Assembly: GCF_024868665.1 (NCBI RefSeq)
Contig: NC_079902.1
Location: forward strand, 12,738,550 to 12,802,549
Length of the DNA stretch: 64,000 nucleotides
Source: Triplophysa rosa
Lineage: Eukaryota > Chordata > Actinopteri > Cypriniformes > Nemacheilidae
Direction of reading: 5' to 3'
The notes beneath the pieces were generated by a model. The model made no database searches. It was not told where the DNA came from and saw only the letters and a program-made list of their open reading frames with translations. Of the stretch, positions 62,970-64,000 are shown one piece after another. The position numbers were made by a program, and so were the translations under genes. Each line of letters opens with the position of its first letter. The first letter of the stretch is position 1.

Positions 62970-63755
62970 AGAACCCAAATATCTGTTTTGATGCAAACAA
63001 CCACTCTGAACAGTCTAGCCTCTACCAAGAACATCCTAGAAACATCCCACCAAGCTTGGGGGTGTTTAAAGGACTCATTTTGTAAGGTTTTAGACATGGT
63101 AGCACCTATTAAGAAAGTAATAGTTAAGCAAAGATCTGAACCGTGGATCACAGATGAAATACTCCAGCTGCTTAAATTAAGGGATGATAACTATCTGATG
63201 ATAACTGATATGGATCCTATTAGTTTTGAGCGTTATAAATAAATGCAAAATTAGGTTAGGGATAGGATCAAGGAAGCAAGGAGGATTTTTTTTAAAGATA
63301 AGAGAAAATAGACAGGGACCTAAAAAACTTTGGGGAGTGTTAAAGAATTTTGTTTTTTCAGATTTGGTAAATGGGAATTGTTCAAAAATCAATCTAAAGT
63401 TGGAAGGGAGCTTAATTTCTCATCCAAAGGAGGTCGCTGATGGTTTTAATAGTTATTTTATATCATTAGCTGATAACTTTCGTGAGCAAATCCCAGGAAG
63501 CCCTAATATTTATAATGAGAAGGTGATTCAGTCATTTTATGGACAAAGAGGTGTAGTTCATGAATCTTTCAAATTGAGCCCAGTTACTGAAATTGAGGTC
63601 TACAATTGTTTTAGTGAATTGAAAATAAATAAGGCTCCTGGGATTGACAATATTCCAGCTAATTTTTTTAAGGATTCAGTGATGTGATAGCCCCTTATGT
63701 ATCACATATATTAAATCTATCCATTGAGCAAGGAAAAGTACCAATTGATTTTAAA
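62970..63755 (+). mobile_element. LINE fragment (endonuclease end to start of reverse transcriptase)
   Basis: Two consecutive plus-strand frames hold, first, SLASTKNILETSHQAWGCLK and KQRSEPWITDEILQLLKLRD (end of the endonuclease and linker), and after a break near 63242, GPKKLWGVLKNFVFSD and NKAPGIDNIPANFFKDS, the start of a non-LTR reverse transcriptase. The fragment stops before the catalytic YADD region, so it is truncated on both sides. Clade not assigned with confidence. Confidence 0.8.
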
Positions 63756-64000
63756 AGTTTAAAAGTCTTAAAAAGTATTAAAAGTTGATAAATAAATTTA
63801 GAGAAAATTAAGGCCCTTAAAAAATATTAAAATGTCTTAAATGCCATTTTCCAAGGTATGAAATTGTTTATCATCTTTTCATATTTGTCCAAAGAGATCA
63901 TGTGCTAAGGTTTGCCTGAATTTAATTATTAAGTATAGGCGAATAGTGGGAGGTCATTTACACCCAGTTGTTAAACAACATCGTTGACTAATGGGGAAAT
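63756..64000. other. zdhhc9 intron, end of window
   Basis: It begins with AAGTCTTAAAAAGTATTAAA-type low-complexity sequence, a repeat-like stretch. No exon with the DHHC motif is seen before the window ends. Confidence 0.4.

Overview
The window is vertebrate nuclear DNA, almost certainly from a teleost of the carp/zebrafish group (Cyprinidae or close relatives). Genes are split by GT-AG introns and a few unusual ones. Intergenic and intronic DNA is AT-rich and crowded with fish-type DNA transposons: Tc1/mariner, hAT-type elements with perfect 8-bp target duplications, and many copies of a short foldback repeat with TTAAAGGGA-type ends. No bacterial features are present.

The gene order is zbtb33 (3' end, +), tmem255a (-), atp1b4 (+), lamp2 (-), cul4b (+), mcts1 (+), c1galt1c1 (-), zdhhc9 (5' part, +). 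From zbtb33 to c1galt1c1 this is the same set of neighbours as human Xq24, so the block is conserved microsynteny. Complete coding models could be built exon by exon for tmem255a (317 aa), atp1b4 (312 aa from the downstream ATG, 346 aa with an upstream exon), lamp2 (three alternative last exons, 349-352 aa), cul4b (859 aa, 20 coding exons), mcts1 (181 aa) and c1galt1c1 (315 aa, one coding exon). zbtb33 is cut by the left edge. zdhhc9 runs off the right edge inside its DHHC domain.

Layout: 1-486 zbtb33 end; 1271-2847 decayed Tc1 element; 5063-11390 tmem255a; 13550-17990 atp1b4; 21019-26302 lamp2, tail-to-tail with atp1b4 and head-to-head with cul4b; 27453-33538 cul4b; 34690-35574 a second Tc1-type element with a one-N assembly join; 36145-37633 mcts1; 39191-40138 c1galt1c1; 43617-62413 zdhhc9. 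The 14.9-kb first coding intron of zdhhc9 holds a decayed LTR retrotransposon, a perfect 48-bp palindrome, a 1.5-kb hAT-type element with an internal minisatellite, and a 1147-bp segment present twice across an N gap.

The genes do not form one pathway. lamp2 (lysosomal membrane), cul4b (CRL4 ubiquitin ligase scaffold), mcts1 (translation reinitiation), c1galt1c1 (core-1 O-glycan chaperone), zdhhc9 (palmitoyl transferase), atp1b4 (ATPase beta-type subunit), tmem255a (four-pass membrane protein) and zbtb33 (methyl-CpG-binding repressor) are neighbours by descent.

Most notable: an AT-AC U12-type intron in cul4b and a probable U12 GT-AG intron in mcts1; a lamp2 gene with only one luminal LAMP domain after a mucin-like hinge but with all three 2A/2B/2C last exons; a cul4b start codon placed inside the acceptor tract of a probable alternative first exon; and a Gypsy-class element with integrase upstream of reverse transcriptase, a SCAN-like Gag and a tRNA-Phe primer site.
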